NCBI RefSeq assembly: GCF_000686845.1
Contig: NZ_KK366025.1
Location: 41,395 to 105,394 of the forward strand
Length of the DNA stretch: 64,000 nt
Reading direction: 5' to 3'
Source: Paenibacillus sp. UNC451MF
GTDB lineage: Bacteria > Bacillota > Bacilli > Paenibacillales > NBRC-103111
In this document: piece after piece, positions 8,182 to 15,636 of the stretch
Position numbering within the stretch: position 1 is the stretch's first letter
Layout of the letters: every line of letters starts with the position of its first letter
Position numbers and translations under genes: made by a program
Notes under the pieces: generated by a model
Seen by the model: the letters and a program-made list of their open reading frames with translations, nothing else
Told to the model about the DNA's origin: nothing
The model's database searches: none

Positions 8182-9612
8182 CTATGGTTTGGATAGCGGA
8201 AATGTGAGCAGAACCTCCGTCCCCTTCTCGTCCGACGTGATATTAAGAATGCCTCCAAGATTTTCATTAACCAGAGTCTCTGTAATTTTCAAACCCAGAT
8301 GACCTTTCGGATGGATCTGCCTCTGCGAATCAATACCAACTCCGTTATCAGCCACTCTTACACTCACAATCTGACCGTTTCGATGAAGAGCTATATCAAT
8401 CTCGCCGCTTTCCCTGTCTACGAACGCATGAATCACACAGTTTTGTACCAGCTCATTCACAACAAGTGCAAGCGTCGTTGCCATATCCGATGGCAGCGTC
8501 AGCTCATCACCACATAGCTGGACACGAATGGTCTGATCAGGCTTGGCTGTTGAAGAGACAATATTTTTGGCGATCCGGTCCACCACATCGATGAATCGAA
8601 TCGTATCCAAGCCGTCAAATGCAAGCATCTCATGAATAATCGCGATACTATTAATGCGATTCATGCTGTCCCGGTATACGGTCTTCACCTCATCAAGCTT
8701 GGTTCTGCGCATTTGTAAACGCAGTAAGCTGGATACCGTCTGAAGATTGTTCTTTACTCGATGATGAATCTCCTTAATGACGGCGGATTTGATCATCAGC
8801 TGCTTATCCTTTTCTTTCAAATCGGATACATCCCGAATAAGCATCAGCCCTCCGACAACTCGCTGTTCCTTGTAGATAGATACCGCCTTAAGTTCAAATG
8901 CTGTCGTGCCGATTTGAATATCCTCATGATATATCCCGCTGTGACCGATCACGGATTGTTTCTCCAAACGATCATAAAACAGCTCGACCAGCGTCCGACC
9001 TTGAATCATGCCGGTATGACCGATGTCCTGAAGCATCGCCGCTGCCCGTGGGTTAGTATAGGTTACGCGTTCTGTTTCATCAAAAAGCACGATGCCTTCA
9101 TGCATCAAAAGGGGCATACTGCCTTCCGACATTGCCACCTTCAGCAATGTCTCGCTCAGCTGTTCCGTTGTTTCCATCAGCTGCTCCACATGCTTTTCTT
9201 GCTCAAGCTTCTTGGAAATGTCCTGCTCCATGATCAGGGCGCCTATTACTGTTCCACTTCCGTTCACACGGATCGGCACGACATGCTGCTGCATCGCAAT
9301 ATGCTCCTGCGAGATCCCACGAGAGCCGATAACAGGCTGGCCCGACAGCAGACAAAACATAACGGCAGGCTCATTGTGAGCATAGGCGAGCTGACCGACA
9401 ACGGACGTTTTGTACAACGACGGTGCCGTTACAGGGTGCGCTTGGGCAATGACCAGCGCCGTGCCTGTATCGGGCAAAGGGCAATCGATGAACACATCCG
9501 ATTGCGACACATCAGCGATCAGCTGCAAATGTCGAGCCAAATCTTCAATAACTGCAGCTTCCTCCTTGGATAATAGGGTGCGTTCCATACACATTGTCAT
9601 GATTGATATCAT
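8182..9612 (-). CDS. eutW: Ethanolamine-sensing histidine kinase
   Basis: A cytosolic sensor kinase of 476 residues. It has an N-terminal GAF-like sensing region of the HisKA_2/PdtaS type (about 1-140), a central PAS domain (about 170-270; GIVLFDETERVTYTNPRAAA), the HisKA_2 phosphorylation site EIHHRVKNNLQTVSSLLR (His near residue 283), and an HATPase domain with VNELVQNC and ADNGVGI boxes. No membrane segment is visible, so it senses a cytoplasmic signal, in known cases ethanolamine. The start at 9612 is preferred (GAGGG 7 bases upstream); an upstream GTG at 9675 lacks a binding site. It phosphorylates EutV, the next gene. Confidence 0.92.
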   Translation of the reverse strand: MISIMTMCMERTLLSKEEAAVIEDLARHLQLIADVSQSDVFIDCPLPDTGTALVIAQAHPVTAPSLYKTSVVGQLAYAHNEPAVMFCLLSGQPVIGSRGISQEHIAMQQHVVPIRVNGSGTVIGALIMEQDISKKLEQEKHVEQLMETTEQLSETLLKVAMSEGSMPLLMHEGIVLFDETERVTYTNPRAAAMLQDIGHTGMIQGRTLVELFYDRLEKQSVIGHSGIYHEDIQIGTTAFELKAVSIYKEQRVVGGLMLIRDVSDLKEKDKQLMIKSAVIKEIHHRVKNNLQTVSSLLRLQMRRTKLDEVKTVYRDSMNRINSIAIIHEMLAFDGLDTIRFIDVVDRIAKNIVSSTAKPDQTIRVQLCGDELTLPSDMATTLALVVNELVQNCVIHAFVDRESGEIDIALHRNGQIVSVRVADNGVGIDSQRQIHPKGHLGLKITETLVNENLGGILNITSDEKGTEVLLTFPLSKP

Positions 9613-9711
9613 CGGGTATCCCTCGCCGCCTTCAGAATGTTTTCCAATGATTTCATTGTCACACAATAGACACACTTTAGGAAGCCATCCCTTAGAAAAC
9701 TTGCTAAAATC

Positions 9712-10164
9712 CTATTGGTTACTTCCCGGATATACAATGGGGAGCAATCTGTTCCTTAATTCTTCAATCCCTATTCCGTTGGCGGAGGAAGTCATTAAGA
9801 TATCTCCTCCAGGTAAAGATTGCCGTAGGAGGTCTACCGCCTTATCGGTGTTGGCATCCGGGTGGTCAATTTTTGTAACAGCCCCTAAAGCCGGTATGGG
9901 AAATCCCCCTGCAAAACCTGGAGGAAAATAATTTCTCGTTCTTGTCGCATCATGAACCAGTAGTATCGCACCTGCTTGATGTGACGTAGCCATCAATGAG
10001 CGGTAATACATCGGATTCTCACTGTATTCACCCGGGGTATCAATAATCCATTCTCGATAAACAAGGCTCTGCGTTTTGGCTGCCGGAAGCTTTTCGCCGA
10101 AAAGCGCTTTAACCAAGGTTGACTTTCCTGCTCCGACGGCTCCGATGATCATCACTTTTTTCAT
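9712..10164 (-). CDS. eutP: EutP/PduV-type small GTPase-like protein
   Basis: A 150-residue P-loop protein common to eut and pdu operons. Walker A GAVGAGKST lies near residues 8-16, a DTPGEY switch element near 43, and a TKID motif (NKxD-like) near 96. EutP of Salmonella was reported to act as an acetate kinase, while PduV has been linked to microcompartment positioning; which applies here is open. The gene starts at 10164, four bases after eutS, with CGAGGTC 9-10 bases upstream. The 99 bases between its stop and the eutW start show no hairpin that I could recognise. Confidence 0.88.
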   Translation of the reverse strand: MKKVMIIGAVGAGKSTLVKALFGEKLPAAKTQSLVYREWIIDTPGEYSENPMYYRSLMATSHQAGAILLVHDATRTRNYFPPGFAGGFPIPALGAVTKIDHPDANTDKAVDLLRQSLPGGDILMTSSANGIGIEELRNRLLPIVYPGSNQ

Positions 10165-10168
10165 CTCA

Positions 10169-10510
10169 TCAAGACCTCGTTAGCGGAGCAATGGAAAATT
10201 GCAGCTTTTCGTGCAAAAAGCTGTTCACAGCCTCGATGGCCATCTCCACCGCAGACACATCACCTACGATAACAAGTGAGCCCGTAAAGCGGTCCAAGTA
10301 ACCGATATCCACATTGGCTGCTTTCGTTGCTATATCTGCTGCTATGATAGCCGTTTCTGTTGGTGTCAAAGTCAATATGCCCAGCGCATTCGCATTTTCA
10401 ATACCAAGCTTCGTATATAGCACTTGATCCGGGTTTGCAATTACATGAGCCAGCGTGAGCTGCTTGCCCGGCACGTATTCCTGAATGACTCGCTGCTTTG
10501 GCTGCTCCAT
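10169..10510 (-). CDS. eutS: Circularly permuted BMC shell hexamer
   Basis: Shell protein of the ethanolamine microcompartment, 113 residues. It is recognisable by RVIQEYVPGKQLTLAHVIAN at the N-terminus (the beta-barrel segment of EutS/PduU), GILTLTPTETAIIAADIATK and YLDRFTGSLVIVGDVSAVE. The permuted order of the BMC fold elements fits EutS rather than EutM. The ATG at 10510 has AAAGGAG 7 bases upstream and lies 12 bases after the eutN stop; an in-frame GTG two codons earlier is less likely. EutS hexamers are bent and thought to shape shell edges. Confidence 0.95.
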   Translation of the reverse strand: MEQPKQRVIQEYVPGKQLTLAHVIANPDQVLYTKLGIENANALGILTLTPTETAIIAADIATKAANVDIGYLDRFTGSLVIVGDVSAVEMAIEAVNSFLHEKLQFSIAPLTRS

Positions 10511-10522
10511 GTCCACTCTCCT

Positions 10523-10801
10523 TTACTCGGCATCGTCCGTCACCTCGAAGCTATCCACGATCCCGACAATCATGGCGTCAATGGGTACCATTTTGCCGCT
10601 GAATAGCACTCTTGCGGGGCTGCCCCGCGATACGATAACTTTCTCTCCGACGCCTGCTCCAATCCGATCTGCGGCAATAACCGTCTGCCCGGATTCCCCA
10701 TACTTAAAGTCAATCGGCTGAACCACCATCAGCTTCAAGTTGTCCATACCTTCTTCCTTCTGTGTTGCCCATACGCTGCCTATCACCTTCCCCAGAAACA
10801 A
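10523..10801 (-). CDS. eutN: Microcompartment vertex pentamer (EutN/CcmL family)
   Basis: Capping protein of the shell, 92 residues, with the family pattern MFLGKVIGSVWATQK at the start, LMVVQPIDF, ADRIGAGVGEKVIVSRGSPAR and PIDAMIVGIVD. Members form pentamers closing the vertices of the icosahedral shell. Translation begins at a TTG at 10801, with GGAGGG six bases upstream. Stop and start codons of neighbours are 12 and 18 bases away, so it is embedded in the eut operon. Confidence 0.95.
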   Translation of the reverse strand: MFLGKVIGSVWATQKEEGMDNLKLMVVQPIDFKYGESGQTVIAADRIGAGVGEKVIVSRGSPARVLFSGKMVPIDAMIVGIVDSFEVTDDAE

Positions 10802-10819
10802 GCGTCTCCCTCCTTAGCC

Positions 10820-11695
10820 CTAAACCTGATCTGCATAATGCAGCGTTACGCCATTTGCCTTCAATAGATCCTTGGCCAATGGGGACACGAGGGTCCGTTT
10901 GCCAATCATGATACTCGTGAAAGTCCGAGTCCTTACCTGTTGTTGAACCCAATCCGCACTAATTAATCGTCCTTCAAAAGCGATCATCTCGCTTGTACTA
11001 ATCTGATCTTCATCTTCCTGCTGATGCTGAGTGAAGCTTTCCTCCAGCACAGGAGGATGCGCTTCGCGAGCTTTCGCCTTCGTGGTAAGTATCGAGCATT
11101 TACCCACCACTCGCTCGGCGAGCTGCTTTTGCGGAGCAAACTCCACTCCAAGCGTTTGCAGGTCTTTTTTGTAGCGCTCGAATAAGAGCTGATAGGGCTC
11201 AGACATTGACAATAGTTGCAACGTCCGGCGGTCCGCCCTCTTAATTCCAGGGACATCATCCCCGATGAGGACAAACTTATTCAGCAGCAGGGCGGATAGA
11301 ATCAGCTCCGATTTGACCGTTCCTTTCAGCCCAGCAGCCGCCCTCCCCGCATTATCCAGGTCAATTTCAGGAATGACAATACCCTCATAATCGAGCGGTA
11401 CCTCGATGGGGGCCGGAGCGAACTCGTCGGCAGCAATGATTAAACCTGGACCTCCACATTCAATTTTATGCAGTCCAAGCCAAGATGAAGTCTCTCCATC
11501 CAGAAATAATAAATCGTGGCAAATGCCATGGTTGGCAAGCAGGATAAAGTGGTCCGTAAACGCTTCATGAGCCGTACTGTCGCAAAAGACATACAGCACC
11601 TTGGGAGACTTGACTGCTTCCTCGGGTATCGTGAGCAGGATCTCCCGGATGATCGACTCGACTGTTGATTTCCATTCCGATCGTATCTCTCTCAC
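10820..11695 (-). CDS. Eut-operon-associated protein of unknown function with C-terminal EutT-N-like motif
   Basis: A 291-residue protein, typical of non-proteobacterial eut operons (family described as TIGR02536, ethanolamine utilisation protein). The N-terminal two thirds resemble a Rossmann/flavoprotein-like fold: a KVLYVFCDSTAHEAF strand-loop near residue 32 and a segment PLDYEGIVIPEIDLDNAGRA. The last 50 residues (about 240-291) contain RLISADWVQQQV, then SPLAKDLLKANGVTLHY. This resembles the N-terminus of EutT (ITEAWLR, then LTPSARELL) and the N-terminus of the neighbouring PduL. The GTG start at 11695 overlaps the pduL stop by four bases (GTGA), so translation is probably coupled. No catalytic residues can be named. 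Confidence 0.75.
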   Translation of the reverse strand: MREIRSEWKSTVESIIREILLTIPEEAVKSPKVLYVFCDSTAHEAFTDHFILLANHGICHDLLFLDGETSSWLGLHKIECGGPGLIIAADEFAPAPIEVPLDYEGIVIPEIDLDNAGRAAAGLKGTVKSELILSALLLNKFVLIGDDVPGIKRADRRTLQLLSMSEPYQLLFERYKKDLQTLGVEFAPQKQLAERVVGKCSILTTKAKAREAHPPVLEESFTQHQQEDEDQISTSEMIAFEGRLISADWVQQQVRTRTFTSIMIGKRTLVSPLAKDLLKANGVTLHYADQV

Positions 11696-12477
11696 CCCCT
11701 TATGGTGTGTGTGAATTGCCCATTACAGCCAATAACTCTTACATAGTCCTTGGTACGCAGCTGTGCAGCGTTGGCTTCGTCCGTGTCCAAATGAAGCTCG
11801 AGTGAATACTGCCCATGAATACGAACTACCACATCGGCAAACAAGAGAGGGCGGTCTCCCGTTGATTGGAGGATGAGCCGGTCACCCTGCTCAACCTGAA
11901 ATTGTTTGGCATCGTCCACCGACATGTGAACGTGATTTTTGGCTACGATGAGGCCTTCAGACAGCATCACCATCTGCTTTGGCCCAATTAGGGCGATCCC
12001 AGGAGTATCCTGCAAGTGACCCGAAAGCCTCACAGGAGGATGAATTCCGAGCAGATATCCATCCGTCCGGGATATTTCAACCTGCGATGCACCACGCGAT
12101 GGCCCCAGAACGCGGACCTGTGGCAATACTCCTTTGGGGCCAGCCAACGTAACCGTTTCGCGTGCGGCAAATTGTCCTGTCTGAGAAAGCTCCTTGAATG
12201 GTGTCAATCGGTATCCATCCCCGAACAACAGCTCGACATGCTCCTCTGACAAGTGAACATGGCGATTCGATACACCAACGGGGATGCGAAGTTCCTCAGC
12301 CGATCCGTTGTGTAGAAGGGATGTTTCCGCCTTCGTTTTCCTTAGAAGGGAGATCCCTCTGCTTTTCAAAAAATCTGAAGCGGCTGGTGTTAGCTTATCC
12401 TCTTCGTTTACGGGAAACGGATTCGGTATGCCTTTGACCAGCTGGGCACGAAGACAGGATTCCGTTATGAGCGCCAT
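11692..12477 (-). CDS. pduL: Phosphate acyltransferase PduL (phosphotransacetylase) with EutT-like N-terminal extension
   Basis: Converts acetyl-CoA and phosphate to acetyl phosphate and recycles CoA inside the compartment. The PduL core shows its metal-binding motifs: VGVSNRHVHLSEE near residues 68-79, AKNHVHMS near 177, and SLELHLDTDEAN near 222. The 261 residues exceed the usual PduL length of about 210. The first ~45 residues (ALITESCLRAQLV, then LTPAASDFLKSRGI) match the EutT N-terminal pattern and may be a targeting or scaffold module. The start at 12477 has GAAGGA seven to eight bases upstream. The following gene overlaps by four bases. Confidence 0.92.
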   Translation of the reverse strand: MALITESCLRAQLVKGIPNPFPVNEEDKLTPAASDFLKSRGISLLRKTKAETSLLHNGSAEELRIPVGVSNRHVHLSEEHVELLFGDGYRLTPFKELSQTGQFAARETVTLAGPKGVLPQVRVLGPSRGASQVEISRTDGYLLGIHPPVRLSGHLQDTPGIALIGPKQMVMLSEGLIVAKNHVHMSVDDAKQFQVEQGDRLILQSTGDRPLLFADVVVRIHGQYSLELHLDTDEANAAQLRTKDYVRVIGCNGQFTHTIRG

Positions 12478-12482
12478 AGTCT

Positions 12483-12770
12483 TTATCCTTCAAGCTTAGG
12501 CAGGATGAATTCAATATCCGTATGAGGACGCGGAATGACGTGAACTGAAACAAGCTCTCCGATCTTTTCAGCAGCAGCTGCGCCTGCATCCGTCGCCGCC
12601 TTCACGGCGCCTACATCTCCACGAACCATAACCGTTACGAGTCCTCCACCAACATGCACCTTCCCGATCAGCTTCACGTTAGCCGCCTTCACCATAGCAT
12701 CAGCCGCTTCGATAGATCCGACCAGCCCCTTCGTTTCTACCATTCCTAGTGCTGCCATTTCTCCTGCCAT
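12483..12770 (-). CDS. eutM: Microcompartment shell hexamer EutM
   Basis: A single-BMC-domain shell protein of 95 residues: [40 protein letters not shown], and [10 protein letters not shown], all hallmarks of EutM/PduA hexamers. The pore segment lies around KVHVGGG. The ATG at 12770 has AGGAGG with 7-base spacing, one of the strongest ribosome binding sites of the operon, which fits the large amount of this facet-building protein needed. It sits between eutE and pduL. Confidence 0.96.
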   Translation of the reverse strand: MAGEMAALGMVETKGLVGSIEAADAMVKAANVKLIGKVHVGGGLVTVMVRGDVGAVKAATDAGAAAAEKIGELVSVHVIPRPHTDIEFILPKLEG

Positions 12771-12830
12771 ATGATTGCCTCCTAGAATTTTTTAGTTGTC
12801 ATTTCTCTTGCTTCTACCTTACTTTAAGAG

Positions 12831-14327
12831 TTAATGAAGCTGCATCTCGGCGAGTACACTTTTGACCAATTGCATCACCTCTTCACGCGAAATGCCCAGC
12901 TTAGTTCGAGCTTGAACGGATTCAACCGCTCGATCTATTGTCAAAGCTGTATCAGCCTCAGACGGTACCGAGGGAGGCATCTCGCGGATTCCAAAAGCTA
13001 GCCGCTTAATATTCAACAAGTGCTGCGGACCGATATTGTCCGATGTAATATTATTGCCGAACGATCCGCAACCAAGCGTCAAGGACGGCATGATGCCCGT
13101 CGTTGCCCCAATGCCTCCGAATGTAGTACCAGCATTGACTACGATTCGGGAAGCCGGCTTCTCTAACCCAAACGCTTCAATAACTGTATCGTCCTCACAA
13201 TGGATGCCTAACGTATGACCCAATCCGCCGAGCTCCAGCAGCTCGATACATCGACGACAGCCTTCTCTCCAATCACTCACTGTATAGAGAGCCAGCAGTG
13301 GACTAAGCTTTTCCATCGAGAAGGGATGTGCGGGACCGACTGCCGTTTCTTCGGCAATCAACACCCGTGCTTCCGTCGGAATGGAGATACCTACCATGCC
13401 GGCAATGACCGAAGGCGATCTGCCGACAACCTTAGGGTTCAAGCCTTTACCAATCATCAAAATCGATTCGATATTTTGTTTATCCTGCTCATTCAGAAAA
13501 TAGGCTCCCTGCTGTTTCAGTTCTTGAATCAACTGAGGTTTAATCGCCTGATCCACGACCAATGCTTGCTCGGATGCACAGATTGTTCCGTAGTCGAACG
13601 TTTTGCTTTGCAGTATTTGCCTTACGGCCTTAGAAATATCGGCACTCGAGTGAATGTATACCGGAACATTGCCTGGCCCCACGCCATAAGCGGGCTTTCC
13701 AGAGCTATACGCTGCCTTAACCATCGCTGTACCACCCGTAGCGAGGATGACATCCGTCAATTTATGCTTCATAAGTTCAGCGCTAGCTTCCAGTGTTGGT
13801 TGTGTAAGACAATGAATTATGCCAGCAGGTGCCCCAGCGTCCTGTGCCGCTTGCTGCATTAGCCTTGCCGCCTCCCGAGAGCAGCGGAGCGCTGATGGAT
13901 GTGGACTGATGACAATCGCATTGCGCGACTTGATGGAGATCATACATTTGAAAAGTACCGTAGAGGTTGGATTCGTCGAGGGAATGATGGCGGCGACGAT
14001 GCCGACCGGCTGAGCGATTTCCCACACTTTGAGCTGCTCGTCTTTTCTGATGATTCCAACCGTTGGCATATCCTTGATCGCCTCATAGACATCGGCGGCC
14101 ACAAAGCGATTTTTGGCTGCTTTATCCGCCGGATTCCCAAATCCGGTTTCCTCAACGGCAAGCATTCCGAGCCGCTCCGCTTCCTTCTCCGCCACCTGGG
14201 CCATAGCTTCTACGATAGCGTCGATCTGCTGCTGAGACATAGTCTCCAGCTGCTTCTGAGCCGTCTTGGCTTCTTGAAGATAATTGCGCACCTCCTGAAT
14301 GGATTGTAGATCCGGGTCAAGCTTCAT
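12831..14327 (-). CDS. eutE: CoA-acylating acetaldehyde dehydrogenase
   Basis: Oxidises acetaldehyde to acetyl-CoA with NAD+ in the lumen of the compartment. At 498 residues it is a full-length aldehyde dehydrogenase; the catalytic Cys is in TICASEQ near residue 252, and the PSTNPTSTVLFK region and GTTFGGIGATTG glycine stretch are typical of EutE/PduP. The last 20 residues (after a flexible linker) form an amphipathic helix, SREEVMQLVKSVLAEMQ, of the encapsulation-peptide type. The start at 14327 has AGGGGAG six bases upstream; an earlier ATG at 14345 has none. The 24-base gap from the upstream BMC gene indicates co-transcription. Confidence 0.95.
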   Translation of the reverse strand: MKLDPDLQSIQEVRNYLQEAKTAQKQLETMSQQQIDAIVEAMAQVAEKEAERLGMLAVEETGFGNPADKAAKNRFVAADVYEAIKDMPTVGIIRKDEQLKVWEIAQPVGIVAAIIPSTNPTSTVLFKCMISIKSRNAIVISPHPSALRCSREAARLMQQAAQDAGAPAGIIHCLTQPTLEASAELMKHKLTDVILATGGTAMVKAAYSSGKPAYGVGPGNVPVYIHSSADISKAVRQILQSKTFDYGTICASEQALVVDQAIKPQLIQELKQQGAYFLNEQDKQNIESILMIGKGLNPKVVGRSPSVIAGMVGISIPTEARVLIAEETAVGPAHPFSMEKLSPLLALYTVSDWREGCRRCIELLELGGLGHTLGIHCEDDTVIEAFGLEKPASRIVVNAGTTFGGIGATTGIMPSLTLGCGSFGNNITSDNIGPQHLLNIKRLAFGIREMPPSVPSEADTALTIDRAVESVQARTKLGISREEVMQLVKSVLAEMQLH

Positions 14328-14351
14328 GCCATGCTCCCCTTTCATCTATCC

Positions 14352-14687
14352 TTAAGCTTCCCGTCCTTCACTCTTCTTCTCGTCCGATTGCAGCCTTGCC
14401 AGCATGGCAGCAACAGTTCCATCCGGTCGAGGAATGACGTGAGCGGACAAAAGTTGTCCCACTCTTCGCGCTTCCGCTTCTCCTGCTTCCACTGCCGCCT
14501 TAACAGAGGCCACATCCCCCCATATGTACACCGTAACGATTCCAGCATCTGCCTTCTCGTATGCAGCGACTCGGACATCCGCTGTTTTGGCCGCCGCGTC
14601 CGCCGCCGCTATTAGAGCAGGAACTCCTAACGTTTCGATCATTCCTAATGCCATTGTGTTAAAGCTTGTCGGTAGGCTCATGCTCAT
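14352..14687 (-). CDS. Second single-BMC-domain shell protein (EutK/PduK-like)
   Basis: A 111-residue BMC hexamer paralogue: LGMIETLGVPALIAAADAA, VTVYIWGDVASVKAAVEAGE and LSAHVIPRPDGTVAAMLARL. The expected glycine-rich pore loop (HVGGG in EutM) is replaced by EKADAG, so the pore should have other selectivity. The C-terminus carries a short charged tail (SDEKKSEGREA) but not the helix-turn-helix extension of E. coli EutK. Start at 14687 or 14681 (both ATG, with GGTGA upstream). It is 11 bases after eutL. Confidence 0.88.
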   Translation of the reverse strand: MSMSLPTSFNTMALGMIETLGVPALIAAADAAAKTADVRVAAYEKADAGIVTVYIWGDVASVKAAVEAGEAEARRVGQLLSAHVIPRPDGTVAAMLARLQSDEKKSEGREA

Positions 14688-14698
14688 TCACCCGCTTC

Positions 14699-15355
14699 TC
14701 AACCATATTTGACCGGCACACGCGCAACTTGCAAAACCGCCTCTGCAAAAGCCTCTGCCGCAGCCTTACATGCAGATTGTGTACCCGTAAGCAAACCGCC
14801 TGCAAAATTTGTTTCCGTAGGAGGGCCATAAAACTGGCACATCGTGACATCCGCCGCCTTCAGAGCCGCATCCAAACCATACACGGCTTCCAAAGGAGGT
14901 GCGATCAAATAGGCAAGTGGCTCGCCCTCCCTTATTCCTGCTGTTTTCGATAAATAAGAACCGGTTCTGGAAACCACATGAGCGTAATATGCATGTGTTC
15001 CCTCATCGTTGAGGGAATAAAAGCAAGCTGAATCTTCCATCATAGCAATCGCAGCATCCAGACCGCTCTTTACTTCCGCTGGCGTCTCTCCGCCGAGCAT
15101 TCCGATAAATTCTCCCGACAAGGGTCCTGATGCATGGCCAGAGCCGGCATAGAAGGACTTGGCGTAGACGACCTCGACCGCCGCTTTCTTAGTAGCTTCA
15201 TCAATAGCCGTATATCCTACGTCATCAATACTTGACGTGAGAAGGCCGATGCTGCGAATGTGCGGCTTTAATTCCAGCTTTGAAGCCAACCCTCTGTCAA
15301 CATTAGGGATGATTCTGACTGCAAGCGGGACGGCTCGAATTGGTTGTTGTCTCAC
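14699..15355 (-). CDS. eutL: Tandem-BMC shell protein EutL
   Basis: Pseudohexameric (trimeric, two BMC domains) shell protein with a gated central pore. The family signature is clear: LKPHIRSIGLLTSSIDDVGY, ATKKAAVEVVYAKSFYAGS, HVVSRTGSYLSKTAGI, YLIAPPLEAVYGLDAALK. A GTG at 15355 (start VRQQPIRAV) is preferred: it fits the normal length of 218 residues and has AAGAGG nine bases upstream. Two ATG codons at 15373-15376 lack a ribosome binding site, and an open frame reaching 15463 would include the leader terminator. It is the first gene of the eut operon. Confidence 0.94.
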   Translation of the reverse strand: MRQQPIRAVPLAVRIIPNVDRGLASKLELKPHIRSIGLLTSSIDDVGYTAIDEATKKAAVEVVYAKSFYAGSGHASGPLSGEFIGMLGGETPAEVKSGLDAAIAMMEDSACFYSLNDEGTHAYYAHVVSRTGSYLSKTAGIREGEPLAYLIAPPLEAVYGLDAALKAADVTMCQFYGPPTETNFAGGLLTGTQSACKAAAEAFAEAVLQVARVPVKYG

Positions 15356-15399
15356 TCCTCCACACCTCTTCATCATGAATTGTTCACGAGCTAGTGCCG

Positions 15400-15490
15400 A
15401 AAAAAACAAAAAGATGCCCGGGATCGAAGAGGACGACTGCTGTCGTATCTCTTGTTCACCCAAGGCACCGTTGCCTTAGAAGCTATTCTT
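15400..15490 (-). promoter_or_regulatory. ANTAR (EutV) antiterminator/terminator in the eut leader
   Basis: On the minus strand the leader RNA contains hairpin AAGGC-AACGGU-GCCUU (15462-15477). Its six-base loop has A at position 1 and G at position 4, the features described for EutV/ANTAR targets. A short hairpin AGA-AUAGCU-UCU (15478-15489), with A1 and G4 again, abuts it on the 5' side. The 3' part of the first hairpin (GGUGCCUUGGG, 15459-15469) can instead pair with CCCGGGCAUC (15413-15422), which is followed by a U-rich run (15400-15412): a terminator. Binding of phosphorylated EutV should hold the hexaloop hairpin and let RNA polymerase through. Confidence 0.75.
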
Positions 15491-15506
15491 TTTTGCTAAT
15501 ATCTTG

Positions 15507-15535
15507 ATTGTAATCCTGATACCCTATTTTTGCAA
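15507..15535 (-). promoter_or_regulatory. Sigma-A promoter of the eut operon
   Basis: On the minus strand TTGCAA (15530-15535), a 17-base spacer and TACAAT (15507-15512). The predicted transcript starts near 15500, just before the antiterminator hairpins. The leader would be about 145 bases. Confidence 0.65.
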
Positions 15536-15636
15536 GCGTTATCATCGCTGTTATATCACGTTTTTTTCGAAACTTCCAGGCTGCTGCTTTTGCTACATCA
15601 TATGCCCGCATAGAAGCATTTATTCTGTCTAAGTCC

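Noticed and set aside
8761-9573. Plus-strand open frame of 270 residues
   Set aside because: It lies wholly antisense to eutW, whose PAS and kinase motifs are complete; no domain is recognisable.
13215-13862. Plus-strand open frame of 215 residues
   Set aside because: Antisense to eutE; Cys/His/Arg-rich composition typical of chance frames.
15355-15463. Longer EutL with 36 extra N-terminal residues
   Set aside because: The extension would encode the leader terminator and has no ribosome binding site; EutL proteins start near the GTG at 15355.
15400-15535. Cobalamin riboswitch or T-box upstream of eutL
   Set aside because: The leader is only about 145 bases, has no B12-box or T-box sequence, and its hexaloop hairpin plus terminator already explains it as an ANTAR target.
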